Notes: a model not told the origin generated them from the sequence alone. Shown: positions 12,549-23,650, numbered from the stretch's first letter. The stretch is 30,959 nucleotides of DNA from Conidiobolus incongruus B7586 (GCA_000697335.1 JNEM01015205.1:1-30959); one strand, 5' to 3'. Translations and numbers: made by a program.

Positions 12549-14429
12549 CAAACAATCAACAAGCTGCTATCAATACAGCAGTATAAATTAAATAATAAAT
12601 TAATAATTTAATATTATAAATTAAAAATTAAATTTACAAGATAATTTGATAACCTTATTTAATAATTCAAATATAAATATGATATATTAAATTTTGCAAT
12701 TATTTTAAAGCTCGTGGTAAAATTGGATAAAATGAATCATGCTTAATTTTATCAAATTGTTAATAAATTTATTATAATTTTAATAAGTGTGATAGTAGCA
12801 ATAATTATACTAATATGAATTTAGTATGGTGAATATTTTTATATAATATATAATTATTATGAAACAAATAAAATAATTTTTTTATTTTAATAATTTTTAA
12901 AATATTAAAATATATCCACGGAGATTAAACATTTGAATTATACTATTTTTGCACTATTTGTACCATCATATAAACTTATGATTTAAAATATCATTATTGC
13001 TGAAATAATATTAAATCAAACCTAAAATTGTGAATAATCATTAAACAAGAGTATAAAAATTCATACTTTGATAAGGGTCAAAAACTGATAATTATTAAAA
13101 CTATCAAATCAGTACTAATAAATTCATATAAAAACAATCTAAGAGATACTATTAAAGAGAATATATCTGAAATAAACTACAATGTTAAATCATTTTCAAT
13201 GCGCCTCTATTTAATAAAATTTAAATATCATAGGTACTTAAATAATTAATTTTTAAAAATCGTTTGATAACTTAGTCAGTATAAAATATTAATATTAATC
13301 AAACAGATTATATTAATTACATTATTATTTATAATTAAAAAATTTTGAGTTCACAATAATGCTCAATTAACAGGGTAAAAATTGCGTTGATATTATATAT
13401 CAAATTATTAGGTATTTTAAAAAAGTTGGGGTGAGTATTATAATGATAAAATTTAATTCGATGTAATGTGAATCATATGATATATCACTTGCATTATATC
13501 GACCCTTAATAACTTGAAGCGAACCCCTTATTTTATACATCGAAATCTTTTAATTTATTCTATTTCTATCAATGGCCCTTTAAACGTGTGACTGATGGAA
13601 CTTGGAAAGGATTATAACATATTGTGTTTACAAATGATCTTATTTGATTGAGTTAGAACTTTGGATCCAAAGTTTCATCACATATTTTTCGCTATCTGAT
13701 ACGATTTCAATTAATTTTCAATTTTTACAATTATTTTATCCAAAATTGAAGGAGTTAAATATTGAGCAGTCATAGATATTGTACTTGATATTTTAGTTAC
13801 GATGCTACGCATATTTGCTATCATTGAAATATAGCCACCAAGTTCTTGTTACATCCAAGCATCCATGAAATTTTTCAACTATATCTCAATATCATAGAAT
13901 ATTCAATAACTTCCACGCTAAATTACCTAATCAATCAGTAATTACAACGATAATTCTTATCATAATATTTTCATTTCAAAATCATTATTTGAACTCGCTA
14001 AAAGAAGCAAATTTTATTTACAAATATTTATATTAATAATACTAAATTTTAAATGTATAATAATTCTAAATAGGCAATATTAACATAAATAACTAAACAT
14101 TTTGATGGATTCTCCATTTTCTGGTTATTGATTAGTTTTGAGGATTGTATTGTTTATATTGATCTAACTCGTATAATTTATGGTTGAGCTGCCACTTGAC
14201 AAATATATGTTTAATCAATAATAAATAAAAATATTAAATAAATAAATTTTAATATATAATATAAATTAATCAAACTATTATATTGATTCTAAGCTTTAAA
14301 TTAATCTATTTTTTAGTTTTATTTCGCTCATTCGCTGTCATTCTGTGTCAATTACCTTATTATTCAAAATTTGTTGAAAATAAATTTGACCAATCATGCG
14401 GAAGTATCTAAATTAGGAGAATTATCAAT

Positions 14430-14435
14430 CACGTG
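14430..14435. promoter_or_regulatory. CACGTG E-box, orphan
   Basis: The sequence CACGTG is the palindromic target of bHLH factors such as Cbf1 and Pho4 in fungi. No gene starts nearby, so it may well be a chance match. It is recorded because six consecutive bases with this G+C are uncommon here. Confidence 0.2.
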
Positions 14436-15947
14436 CCTGATATCGAACCAGTTTTTTCAATTTATTAATTCATTCTAAAATTCTTATTATAATAAAAATT
14501 TTGAGACCAATATTAACCAATTTATATAAATATAAAAATATTAAAGCATGATATCACTTTTAAGTCAATTTTTGATATTATTTTTTTCAATGATATGATA
14601 CCGATTCCTAATAAGGTATTATTTTATTATGATCGAAAATGATTTATATGGATATTAATCAACTTGACAAAGATAACTGTTATACAAAATAATAATCAAA
14701 AAAATATCGCATAATTTTTCAATTTAATAAAAATTCTATATTTAATTTTGATAATTCAATAATTTAATTATTACAAATTCAGGAATTCAAAATCTTATTA
14801 ATAGAAAATATTTCTAAAAAAATTCTAGAAGCATATCTAAAAATATTTCAAAAATTTTAATTATAAAAGACAAAAAATAACTCCCAATCAATTTGAATTT
14901 GTAGCATTAATCAACGCCTAATAATCCATATGACTCGAATTTAACACTGTATTACACCAAAAAGATAAAGATAAGATAAATTAATTAATTCTCATATATG
15001 TAATATGTCTAGTTGTTCACTTTTAATACATCATCACTTATATTACTATTAGATCAATAAAACCGAATGATATTAGAATATATCGAATCAACTTTACCAG
15101 GTTTATTTCAGATTTTAACATATTGTTTTGTGTTCGTGACATTAATGTTATGTTTAATGTTGTGCATTTTACGGATGAAAAATTAACCTTTTAAATTAGA
15201 TTTCGTTATGTTGTGATAAATTTAAAGTGATCTTTTATGTATGTAATGCTTTGGTATTGGATACTATATGCATCTCTTTAAACTGAAGGAATTAGACTTT
15301 TATTTATTTATTTACATTGAAGTGAGTGCTTTATGTAAGATTGTTTGAGTAAAATAATATACATCAATTATATTGTATAATTATAAAATCCAACATTGAA
15401 GCGGAAAATGATGAATCATTTTGACACAGTTATAAACAATTCACATAAAAATTCATCAGACTTAATAAATCAAAAAGAACATCATCAATTCAATAAACAG
15501 AACACATTAGGTAATATTCATCGTAATATTATTTTAAAATGTGTTGAATATTAAATCTTAGGGTAAATATTTTTCACAATATTTAACCCATTTGATTGAA
15601 TTTTAAATTTTCAATTTAAATTCACCTGCTACGCTTGAATACAGGGTTTTCTATATTTTTAATCTAGGGTTTCTCAATATTATTCCTTTATTCAATTTTA
15701 TACAATATGAAATGATGTATAATAAAAATATGTTTTTATGTTTTTAAACCATAATTGAAATATATTGATATATAATATATCGATAGATTTTTATATAAAT
15801 TATCAATATAACAATTTAATATTTAATAATTTAATAATTTAAAATGTTTATATTATTAAGCTGTTAAATATCTGTCAATCTACATGAGAAAATTTCAAAT
15901 TTATTATGCCGTCCTAATTTTTTTCTATTTAAATTTATAATTTGAAG

Positions 15948-16150
15948 CAGTGTTTCTCCAACTTTCTCGTATCACAAACCCTTTTTAAAACATTTTTCTC
16001 GACCCCTTAATTCGAAGAAAAATATTAGACTTTAAGTTGATAAATTTTTATCTATACAACTCAAATTTGACCGGTCTTGGTCAAGATTACGACTTACCAA
16101 CCTGTAATACTGCCAAAAAGGGGGTCGCAACCTCTTCTTGAGAAATACTC
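15948..16150. mobile_element. hAT-type MITE, non-autonomous
   Basis: A 203-bp element with imperfect terminal inverted repeats. The left end begins CAGTGTTTCTCCAAC and the right end, read on the minus strand, begins GAGTATTTCTCAAG. The similarity continues inward to a C-run followed by TTTTT (CAAACCCTTTTT against GCGACCCCCTTTTT). CAGTGTTTCTC ends followed by a GACCCC-rich stretch are characteristic of hAT-superfamily non-autonomous elements. The 8-bp flanks ATTTGAAG and TTATCAAG match at five of eight positions, as a worn hAT target duplication would. There is no coding capacity, so it would have depended on a transposase elsewhere in the genome. The degree of mismatch suggests it is old. Confidence 0.65.
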
Positions 16151-16535
16151 TTATCAAGTAAGTAAAGCTTTATACAGTTTTTCGCATCCGAATTTTATTC
16201 AAAATAGAAAATTTGTATGTTCAATTTAAAAACAATTTTAAATTAATTTTCATTCAAATTCCATACCAATCAATTTTCATAAATTTCAATATTTATATAT
16301 TGAATAATGACTAATATTAAAATATAACCAAATCGAGGAATATGTCCCACTCCAAGATATTAGACAGCTTCACTTTAAAGAACAAATTAAATATATTTTT
16401 TGCTCCATCTACAGAAAAAGAACTCATTTATCTAAATAAGTGAAGTTTGCCGTGTTTTCGGTGGATAACTTATCCAATGACTATATTTTCAAAGGTATTG
16501 ATTATCATAATAAAATAAAATATAGTAATAAAGAG

Positions 16536-16555
16536 CAGGGTTCGGTAACCTCTAT
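16536..16555 (+). mobile_element. Possible lone hAT-type element end
   Basis: CAGGGTTCGGTAACCTCTAT matches 16 of 20 bases with the stretch starting at 24,634 (CAGGGTTCATTAATCTCTGT). Ends of the form CAGGGxTCGGCAACCT are common in hAT elements. No inverted partner is found downstream, so this may be a truncated copy. Confidence 0.3.
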
Positions 16556-16680
16556 ATGAAAATCAAAATATCATATACCTCAAAATCGATCTCATACAGA
16601 GTAAAATTCACCTCAATTTCGACAATAAATCATAAATTATCCAAGCTTTAATTTGAAAATAAGATAAATCTTGTTATAAT

Positions 16681-16716
16681 GATTTATTAAATTGATTTAT
16701 TAAATTGATTTAATAA
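16681..16716. repeat. 13-bp tandem repeat
   Basis: The unit GATTTATTAAATT occurs twice in perfect head-to-tail order and continues with a partial third copy (GATTTAATAAA). Confidence 0.8.
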
Positions 16717-17829
16717 AAAATATTTGCCTTAACAATATAAGGTAATATTAAGGAAAAGAAAAAAAAATAAATATAAAGTTATCAGATTGTAAATAGAAAT
16801 GAATAGAAAATTAAAAAATGGATAGTTTGAATTGTGACTTTGATTCGATTAAAATTAGTAGAGAATATATTTATTATTGATAATAGATAAAGTAGTTTCT
16901 TTGTTACAAATATTAAAAATTTATCATCATAATTGAACACAAAATATACTAATTTTCATACATATTCTTTAAATCCCAGCAGAAAATGTTTGTATTTTAC
17001 AAGCTCTAATTTAAATTTTTATTAGAAATTTCTTACAGTTTCGGAGTATACAAATAATTCATATTTCGGACAATGTATCGCATCTACTATATAGGCATTT
17101 ATTCGGTATCCATATTCCGTTAATAGATATTATTAATTAGTGTGGATCACAAATTTATATTGCTAAATTGATAGCTTTTTGCCATTTTCGGCATTATTTC
17201 TATAGTATGGCATATTTGATGAAAAATTGAATTTGATTATAATTTGAAAATTTGACAAATGATATGATATGAACATGAATCATATTGTTTTATAATAACC
17301 TAATTTGTATATAACATTGATGTATATCTCTTTAATTTTTAGTCAGAGTTTAATAACAATTCATTATTTATTTGTATTATGCTAGTTTAATAGAATATAA
17401 TAAAATTAATCCGAAATACAAAATAAAAATTAATATAAAAAATTTAATATATTTAATTTTAGGTAAAGAAAAAAAAGTGAAATCATCCCAGTTTATTAAG
17501 GTGTGTGTAACTTTAAAAATTTTAATGAATTTGTTTTAAAAAATTATTAAGGATTTGTAATTAATTAATTGCAGTGAATATTAATAGAAAATTTTAGAAG
17601 AATAAATGTTTAATATATTTTTGTAACAACATTGTTATTAATGTTATAAATCCTTATTACTAGAATAAATTTGAAAGTCGAGTATAATATAACCATTGTT
17701 GAAATTTTAGAACAACTGATTAATTATATTAAATGAATAAAAATATTTTATCAATGATTACCTTTTATTGAGTGATGTATAAAAATAAAAATCAGGTCTT
17801 TAGCACATTAAGGTCCAATTATAGTATAT

Positions 17830-18969
17830 ATTGAATGATAGTATATAGATAGATTGCAAGGAGTGAGTAATACTAAATTAGGGTGGATGGAAAGTAGGTC
17901 ATCTGAGTTTGGGAAGATGGGACAGGTTTTCCACGCTTCAATTTGTCTATTATAAATCTATCACACACCTACAGAGTGGATTTATTATCTCCCATTGTAG
18001 TATCCAAATTTACCTCAAATTCAGGTTTTCTATACTTTTTAATCTTTATTTTATTCTTTATTTTACCCGAACTTATACCGATTTCAAATTGTATTTCAAA
18101 GAGCCAATCATATTAGAGTATAATGAAAAATTAATGACTCATACAATCCATAATCCAATAGATTTAAATCCTTATCATTGCTAAGAGCAATGTTATTGAA
18201 AAAAATATCAGGAGATTATTAATAATATAAAATTTAATAAAATTCTAAGCACGTTATACATAAAATAATCAAAAGAAATTGCATGATTTGATAATACTAT
18301 CTAAAGAGATTAATTTTAAGTTTAACTTTAGTTTGGAAATTATTATACTCGTTCACACAAATGTAAAATTATGGTTATTAATTATCGAATTTAAAGTTTA
18401 TATAAGTCAAAATATTATAGGATTTAGTCCTTGATTTATTAAATATTTAATATTTAATGTGTATGATTCATGAGTAGTGAATATTTTAATTTTTGTTGGA
18501 TATTTTATGTAATAGTAGTCAAATTTTACAGTTTTTTGCATTAAATCAAGTATGAACAATAAATTTTTCAGTGTTTTAGCTTGGTTCCTACTTGTTACTT
18601 GATTGGATGACTAATACGAATTGAAAGTATGTGGACTCTAGAAGGGGGAATTCAGCAAGTATCAAATTCTAACCATTACCGGTTCTGTTTTGGACGAATC
18701 AAGTGCATTTTGATGATTGCATAGATTAATATTTGAATACTCCAATGATAAGTTTAGTTGGGGTGGCTTCACATCACACACTTTATCAATCGATAATTTC
18801 CCACATAAACTCCTCCTCTCCCTCCAACTATATCCCTACTCAATTCAATCAATCCTAATCTTTGGATTTTCCCATGCAAAATCATTAATTCAGTCTCATC
18901 AAAAATTCAAACTTGACTGAATTTTCAATACCTGATGAATATATTCAAACAATCTGGGAACTTTGGAAC
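17830..18969 (+). promoter_or_regulatory. Upstream region of the homeobox gene
   Basis: This stretch is less AT-rich than the desert. The part from 17,880 to about 18,000 is near 42% G+C. Sites of kinds known from fungi are present but unproven: an inverted CCAAT (18,602-18,606), an AGGGG stress-response core (18,643-18,647), a CCAAT box overlapping a GATAAG (18,742-18,752), and a pyrimidine-rich stretch (about 18,808-18,841). These lie 130-370 bp upstream of the TATA box and fit the promoter of a regulated gene. The individual sites are short enough to occur by chance. Confidence 0.4.
17909..18184 (+). CDS. Doubtful small ORF, 91 codons
   Basis: The predicted product is unrecognised, with a hydrophobic aromatic segment in the middle (about residues 38-53) that could pass as one membrane span. 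It lies about 1.1 kb upstream of the homeobox gene on the same strand. Its first third is in a GC-raised patch. With this base composition, about one open frame of this length is expected by chance in 31 kb, and the amino-acid make-up (I, Y, F, L, T) is what AT-rich non-coding DNA would give. I treat it as probably not a gene. It could instead be part of an upstream regulatory segment or a decayed exon. Confidence 0.12.
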   Translation: MGRWDRFSTLQFVYYKSITHLQSGFIISHCSIQIYLKFRFSILFNLYFILYFTRTYTDFKLYFKEPIILEYNEKLMTHTIHNPIDLNPYHC

Positions 18970-18977
18970 TATATAAG
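18970..18977 (+). promoter_or_regulatory. TATA box of the homeobox gene
   Basis: TATATAAG stands 279 bp before the homeobox start codon and right after the pyrimidine-rich and CCAAT-bearing segment. TATA-like words are common in this DNA, but the octamer with its terminal AAG followed by a GC-richer stretch (AACCCATT) fits a core promoter. The position also marks where upstream ATG triplets cease. Confidence 0.5.
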
Positions 18978-19255
18978 AACCCATTAGATCCTTAATTATT
19001 TTTAATTCAGATCAATTAAACCTATATACCCCATACTCACCTAACCCTTGGCTTGACTGCTTGGTTGTCTTCTAGCTCAATCTCCAATACTACTGAGTAT
19101 ATATCAACTTCAAACATCACTTGTCAATTTTAACCGTTTGCTTAAAATTGATTTAAAACCTTTTATATTGTATATTATAACTAACACAAATTTTTCATTT
19201 TAAAAATTTTTCAAACCTTTGTCAATTCCAAAGTAACATAAATATCTGGATAAAC
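18978..19255 (+). other. Probable 5' leader without any ATG
   Basis: Between the TATA box and the start codon, 278 bp contain no ATG on the coding strand, where four or so would be expected from base composition. This is what a translated mRNA leader with scanning ribosomes would show, and it supports the chosen start. The first half is pyrimidine-rich (TACCCCATACTCACC, TTGTCTTCTAG), as often seen near fungal transcription starts. The real start site is not determined. Confidence 0.5.
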
Positions 19256-20059
19256 ATGAATCACTTGGACCTTCTTACTCCGAAATCTGAAGTACAAACC
19301 GACTTAACACAGTTCCAGCTTGATCAGAATGGTCAGCCCATTCCTATTAGCCCTACCAGCAATAAATTCAAAACCAATTTCTATGACCCTTTCCAGGTTA
19401 AGCATCGCAAAAGAACTACTAAAGAGCAATTTCTTATCCTCGAAAGTGTTTTCATGCACAGTGCAAAGCCCAGTCTCGCAGTGCGCAAGGCTTTGGCCGC
19501 TAGACTTGGCATGACTCCAAGAGGAGTTCAGGTATGGTTTCAGAACAGAAGAAGTAAGGCCAAACTTAATAATGAGAGCCTCGACCGTCCTCTTACATAC
19601 GATCCCAGAGCTTTTCCCTTCGCCTCTCACCCAACCATCGCACAGATCCTTGGCCCCGAAACTTTATGGGGTGAGCTTGCTGGCCATCCCGCTTACTTGA
19701 TTCCCACACATCACCAACATCCACCCTCCCAGCCTGCTCCCATTCCAGGACGTCCCCAGCGCTCATTCTCTATCTCTCACATTGTAACGAGTCAACCTTA
19801 TGAAAAAGACCTCGTTTCACCTAGCCCCACGAGCTACACACCTTCTCCTCCACTTCCCGTCGATTTTTCCAATCAAAATTACACAAATATGGGCGCTGGC
19901 CTCAGCCAATCCTTACCTACCACGAGTTCTCATCTTGATCACCACCCTGCCTATCACATGACCTCTCCCACTTCATGGAGCTTTGCAGGCACCACAGCCC
20001 AATACACTTACCAACCTGTCACCTCCGCACCCTTCCACCCAGGAGTTTATCAGCACTAG
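19256..20059 (+). CDS. Homeodomain transcription factor
   Basis: A nuclear DNA-binding regulator of 267 residues in a single exon. Residues 47-106 form a standard 60-residue homeodomain (not the TALE type). R51, L62, F66, W94, F95, N97 and R99 fall at homeodomain positions 5, 16, 20, 48, 49, 51 and 53. Q96 (position 50) suggests preference for TAATTA/TAATTG-like sites. The basic arm KHRKR precedes helix 1. The segment GMTPRGVQVWFQNRRSKAK resembles fungal homeodomain proteins, broadly the Phx1-like type. The first 46 residues are polar. The tail (107-267) is rich in P, S, T, H and Y, hence probably disordered, and could serve as an activation region. The ATG has A at -3, and the next in-frame ATG (residue 67) would cut the homeodomain, so this start is firm. 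The gene has about 48% G+C against about 20% around it, with a strong C-over-G bias in the second half. Target genes are unknown, and the exact orthologue cannot be named by eye. Confidence 0.95.
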   Translation: MNHLDLLTPKSEVQTDLTQFQLDQNGQPIPISPTSNKFKTNFYDPFQVKHRKRTTKEQFLILESVFMHSAKPSLAVRKALAARLGMTPRGVQVWFQNRRSKAKLNNESLDRPLTYDPRAFPFASHPTIAQILGPETLWGELAGHPAYLIPTHHQHPPSQPAPIPGRPQRSFSISHIVTSQPYEKDLVSPSPTSYTPSPPLPVDFSNQNYTNMGAGLSQSLPTTSSHLDHHPAYHMTSPTSWSFAGTTAQYTYQPVTSAPFHPGVYQH

Positions 20060-20260
20060 TAATCTTCCACCGCTTTTTTATCAGCTGGACTTGACTTTTA
20101 CTTGCCTCTAGTAGCAATTATTTTTCGCATAAGGAATTTTGACAATGTCTTTGTATTTATTTATTATATATATATATATATATATATTCTTTTCCACCCT
20201 TTTCAACGACGATTTAATGAAATTTGAATCAATTTGTTTATATTGATAAATAAAATCTAT
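20060..20260 (+). other. 3' flank of the homeobox gene
   Basis: After the TAG stop the sequence stays moderately GC-rich for about 90 bp, then becomes AT-rich. A TA microsatellite lies at 20,165-20,186. An AATAAA at 20,249-20,254 is a possible polyadenylation signal, though such words are frequent here. Confidence 0.35.
20165..20186. repeat. (TA)11 microsatellite
   Basis: Eleven TA units about 105 bp past the homeobox stop codon, probably within or just beyond the 3' UTR. Confidence 0.9.
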
Positions 20261-22769
20261 TTTGATATTTTTTTAATTATAATAGTAATTTTAATTAGTA
20301 AATTATTGAATATATTGATATTTCAATTATATTTTAAAGTTGGTTATAATTTCATGTTTCATTTGATTTTTTGAAATCAATTTCAAACATCTTTTGAATA
20401 TATAGATTCGAAAAAATAGCAAATTAATAAATTTATTTATTTAATTTCAATAGGTCAATTATGAATATTATTTAATTTAAAATAACTAATATAATTCTAG
20501 CTTTTATTGATATTTTTTATATGAAAACATTAATAATATCAAATTTATATTGAAAACTATCACTCAAAATGTATAAAAAATATTGTAGATAAATTAATTA
20601 CACTATTAATAAACTTCAATAATTAATTAGCCAATCGATTAATTATTAATGACTAAATGCTAGTTATTGATTCTTAAATTTTATTTTTAGAATTATTAAT
20701 ATTGAGATTTATCCTAGTAATTGAAAATTAACATGCTATTATTAAAAACCTTATTATGGACTATTTAAACTAAGTAAATACATGTAATCGCATAACTTAT
20801 TTTGAATTTTTTGGTGGTACTAAGCTTAACCATATTAGTAATGATAATAGTTGGATTACCAAATATATGGTTTATTTTGACTATTAATCACACATTGAAG
20901 CATTTGTGATACTTGGTATAATTTTAAATTTTAAGATATCCCACACACGAATTGATTCCATTCGGATAGATTCGTAATAAATATATGTGAGAATATTTTT
21001 ATAGCCAAGGTGTAGATTTTAAATATTGTATTTGAATATCTTATCTACTATAACTTGTGCTTAAATGGAATATCTATAGATTTGAGAACCAAAGATGGAA
21101 CTATTAATCACGATATATGAGCTTACAATCCCTCAGTAAGACACATTTTATGAGAGATTAAAACCAGAGTTTTGATAACAATCCATCCATCAATAAAAGC
21201 ATTTTATCATCAGCAAATAAAATGACGATACTCAAATCAAATGTAATGCTCCATAAACTCTAAATTTTCATTTTTAATCAAATAAATTATTCTCACTTAA
21301 TTTAAAAGATAAAACTAATCAATATGTTAAATCTAAATACCATCCAATTTTTTTAAATTAATTATAAATTATATAAAATTAGGAAAAATGGTAGAATATA
21401 TTTTAACTAAAAAAATTTATAAGTTATAATTGATATTTAATTTATTCGATTTAATATGCGTATTTTCGATGATTTAAAGTAGGTGTTCATACCACTTTTT
21501 TATTCAATGTTTTTCTCATATTTTTGTTACTAATTTGATATCATTTGATAATTTTTAATTGGTGATTAGTTACCATATGCAAAAATGATCTTACTATTAG
21601 ATGATATCATAATTATATTCCAAAGATCACTTGACAACATATGACAATTTTGAAATTTTAAAGAATATCATGCTGTTCAATATTTTGATTTTGATTGTAT
21701 TTCTGGTCCTATTTTCTATTAACGCAGCAATCTTGGCGACTTTTCTAGAATAATTGGTAATAAAGACGCAACTTTATATATTTTCCAATTTTCAATGAAT
21801 GTATGTATGTATCAAAAATTAATTGTAATTTTTTCTTATTAACTATTTATAGTATGCGATAATTCGAATTAGTCTGGCATTTTTATTATCCAAGTATGTT
21901 AATATTCTCTATTTTTAGTATATATTAACAAAACAATATTGGTTATATCAAGGCTAAAACTTGATTGTCTTTCAAACCGATTTGCAAATACTGGATATTT
22001 TTGGAAGATGCAACAATTTTACTATTTATAATATTTTAAAAATTATTAAAAATGAACCTATTGATATGTTTTTATGACTAGTTGTTGAATTTGGTAATAA
22101 ATACCAATATATTGAAATTTTTAGTAATAGTTATAACCAATAATTTACAAACTAGTGTGTTATTAATTTTTGATTAAATATAAATTCATTCAAAAAAGAT
22201 AAAAATATTGTTGAAAATATATCGAAAATATTGATAAAATTTATTAATAATAGCATATCAATATTTCAACATAGTATGACGGCCTTTAAACCGATGTAAT
22301 GAGCTAAATTTAATCCAATGAGATATGATATATTTATTCATGATACAATAGATTGACCTAAAATAACTCCGTAATTGGTTATATTTTGCTGCAATCTATT
22401 TATCAATATCGATACAGTAATGCAGAATTATATTTAAATAAATAAATATTTATATTTAGATATAAATCGTATCGATTCAAATATGTGATATTGGTTATGA
22501 ATTGGGCCGTAATATTATAACACCAGTTTGATATCCAAAACATTATGATCTTTATTTAATCGTTCATTATTTAAAAAAAAGGTTTGAATATAGAGTGTAT
22601 AATATACTTCTAAAGGAATAATATAACTCAAATAATAGAAACAGGTGTCAATTTTTTGGACTGATAGGAGCCATTGGTGCTAGTAAATGATCTTATAAAT
22701 ATTTAATTAATTTGAGTTTAGTTTTCACGTAATTCATATATTATTTGAATTCTGAAAAAACTTAAGAGT

Positions 22770-22807
<38 letters not shown>

Positions 22808-23220
22808 TGCAGTGTGACTTGTATTTAACAAACTTTTCAAATCGAAATCAATGCTAACTTTGCATATATATTGAATCTATATCAAAATGTAAATATTCAT
22901 TCTTGGCTTGAAAAATAACTGCCTAATTATAGAATAAATATGGGATCGAATTTGTGATAATATGAGGAAGATTACAATAAATGTCAAATCAACATTTTAC
23001 AAATTCCTCAAGAACCAATACCAAGAAACTATTAAGGTTCAAGGACACTTCAAACCTATTAAAAATGAAGCACACAAGTAGCACATTTAACATATTAAAT
23101 AACACCATATTGATAAATATAAAATATAGCTAATTATTACATAAATTTGACACTATAATCAAACAATTGTTATTAAAATCTATTACCAAATACTTTCCAA
23201 ATTGTGACTATCTTTGCAAT
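20261..23220. other. Gene-free spacer
   Basis: About 3 kb with no convincing gene. The stretch 20,800-21,260 is a little less AT-rich but closed in all frames. Around 22,640-22,695 a few in-frame codons give a glycine/alanine-rich peptide that ends at once. The longest TA run of the window lies at 22,775. Confidence 0.5.
22775..22802. repeat. (TA)14 microsatellite
   Basis: Fourteen perfect TA units, the longest simple repeat in the window. Confidence 0.9.
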
Positions 23221-23650
23221 CCGTAAATATTACCTGATGTTCTCGAATTCGCATCTAAATTCCTTTAGCGGGTGCGGAAGATTCATAATTCTTCCCTAAA
23301 CATTAAACTACAACCTGCGACTACGGTCTTACACTAATAACATTCAACATATAAACTAATGCTACTACAAACATATACTCATACCTTACTCCACTCCCTA
23401 TCACCTACCATTAGTTCCCAATAAACCATCTGTATCCTGAACTCTCGTTAAAATGATGGATAACTTAGCATTAATACCTATTCATCAACGACCGCTCGAA
23501 CCGATACTGGCACAACTGGTCGTAGCACAAGCTGTCTAGTATTCACCCCTGGTCATCAGCAACATCAGATCATTATGGTTTGGATGTTCTAGCACGCCAC
23601 CAATGCTCCATTTCCGGATCTACTAACTGCAGCAGCTATTTTCTTTGAAT
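23221..23650. other. C-rich GC island, possibly decayed coding sequence
   Basis: G+C runs 33-48% by line against about 20% around it, rising toward 23,640, and then drops abruptly. Plus-strand C greatly exceeds G (in 23,341-23,400 about 19 C to 1 G), the same skew as the second half of the homeobox gene. Frame 1 from 23,464 is open for over 40 codons and is rich in T, S, H and Q. Frame 2 has an open stretch containing RPLEPILAQLV. No frame is open throughout, and I recognise no domain. It could be the relic of a low-complexity protein gene, possibly of a regulator, or a conserved non-coding element. Confidence 0.35.

Larger units (their letters stand above)
6275..15947. other. 9.7-kb gene desert
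   Basis: AT-rich sequence with no open frame that looks like a gene. The longest opens only about 61 codons (minus strand, 8,455-8,640), as expected by chance at this composition. It contains an inverted repeat at 9,249-9,303, TA and TAA microsatellites, a small GC hairpin near 10,715, and a CACGTG E-box at 14,430-14,435 with no gene beside it. Slightly GC-raised stretches near 10,560-10,760, 13,430-13,700 and 14,330-14,450 have no recognisable content. Near 15,642 and 15,664 lie CAGGGTTTTC and CTAGGGTTTCTC, which resemble hAT-type ends but have no partner. Confidence 0.6.
16151..17829. other. Gene-free spacer
   Basis: AT-rich sequence without a convincing gene. It contains a possible lone hAT-like end at 16,536 and a short tandem repeat at 16,681. 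The stretch about 17,040-17,210 is slightly richer in G+C (several CGGA/CGGT words) but has no open frame that I recognise. Confidence 0.5.

Noticed and set aside
16538-16549. tRNA B-box-like sequence GGTTCGGTAACC
   Set aside because: The spacing and the base after GGTTC do not fit a T-arm, and no acceptor or anticodon arms can be folded around it. A hAT-like end explains it better.
18717-18920. 67-codon open frame upstream of the homeobox gene
   Set aside because: It overlaps the probable promoter (CCAAT/GATA and pyrimidine-rich stretch) and ends before the TATA box, so it would not be in the transcript. The length is within chance.
19097-19233. Possible intron in the homeobox leader (GTATAT to AG with CTAAC at 19,181)
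   Set aside because: The putative branch site lies about 48 bp from the acceptor, longer than usual in fungi, and GT/AG words are frequent. There is not enough to call it.
19320-19514. 64-codon plus-strand open frame in a second frame of the homeobox gene
   Set aside because: It lies wholly within the homeodomain coding sequence in another frame and has no independent support.
19304-19630. 108-codon minus-strand open frame inside the homeobox gene
   Set aside because: It is the antisense shadow of a GC-richer coding region. The plus-strand frame carries a complete homeodomain, and the antisense product has no recognisable feature.
23480-23640. Possible alpha-box of a mating-type gene in the C-rich island
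   Set aside because: One frame reads RPLEPILA followed later by YSPL, recalling the alpha-box RPLNSFIA...YSPLF, but the spacing is wrong, the rest does not align and the frame is not open. The resemblance is too weak to claim.
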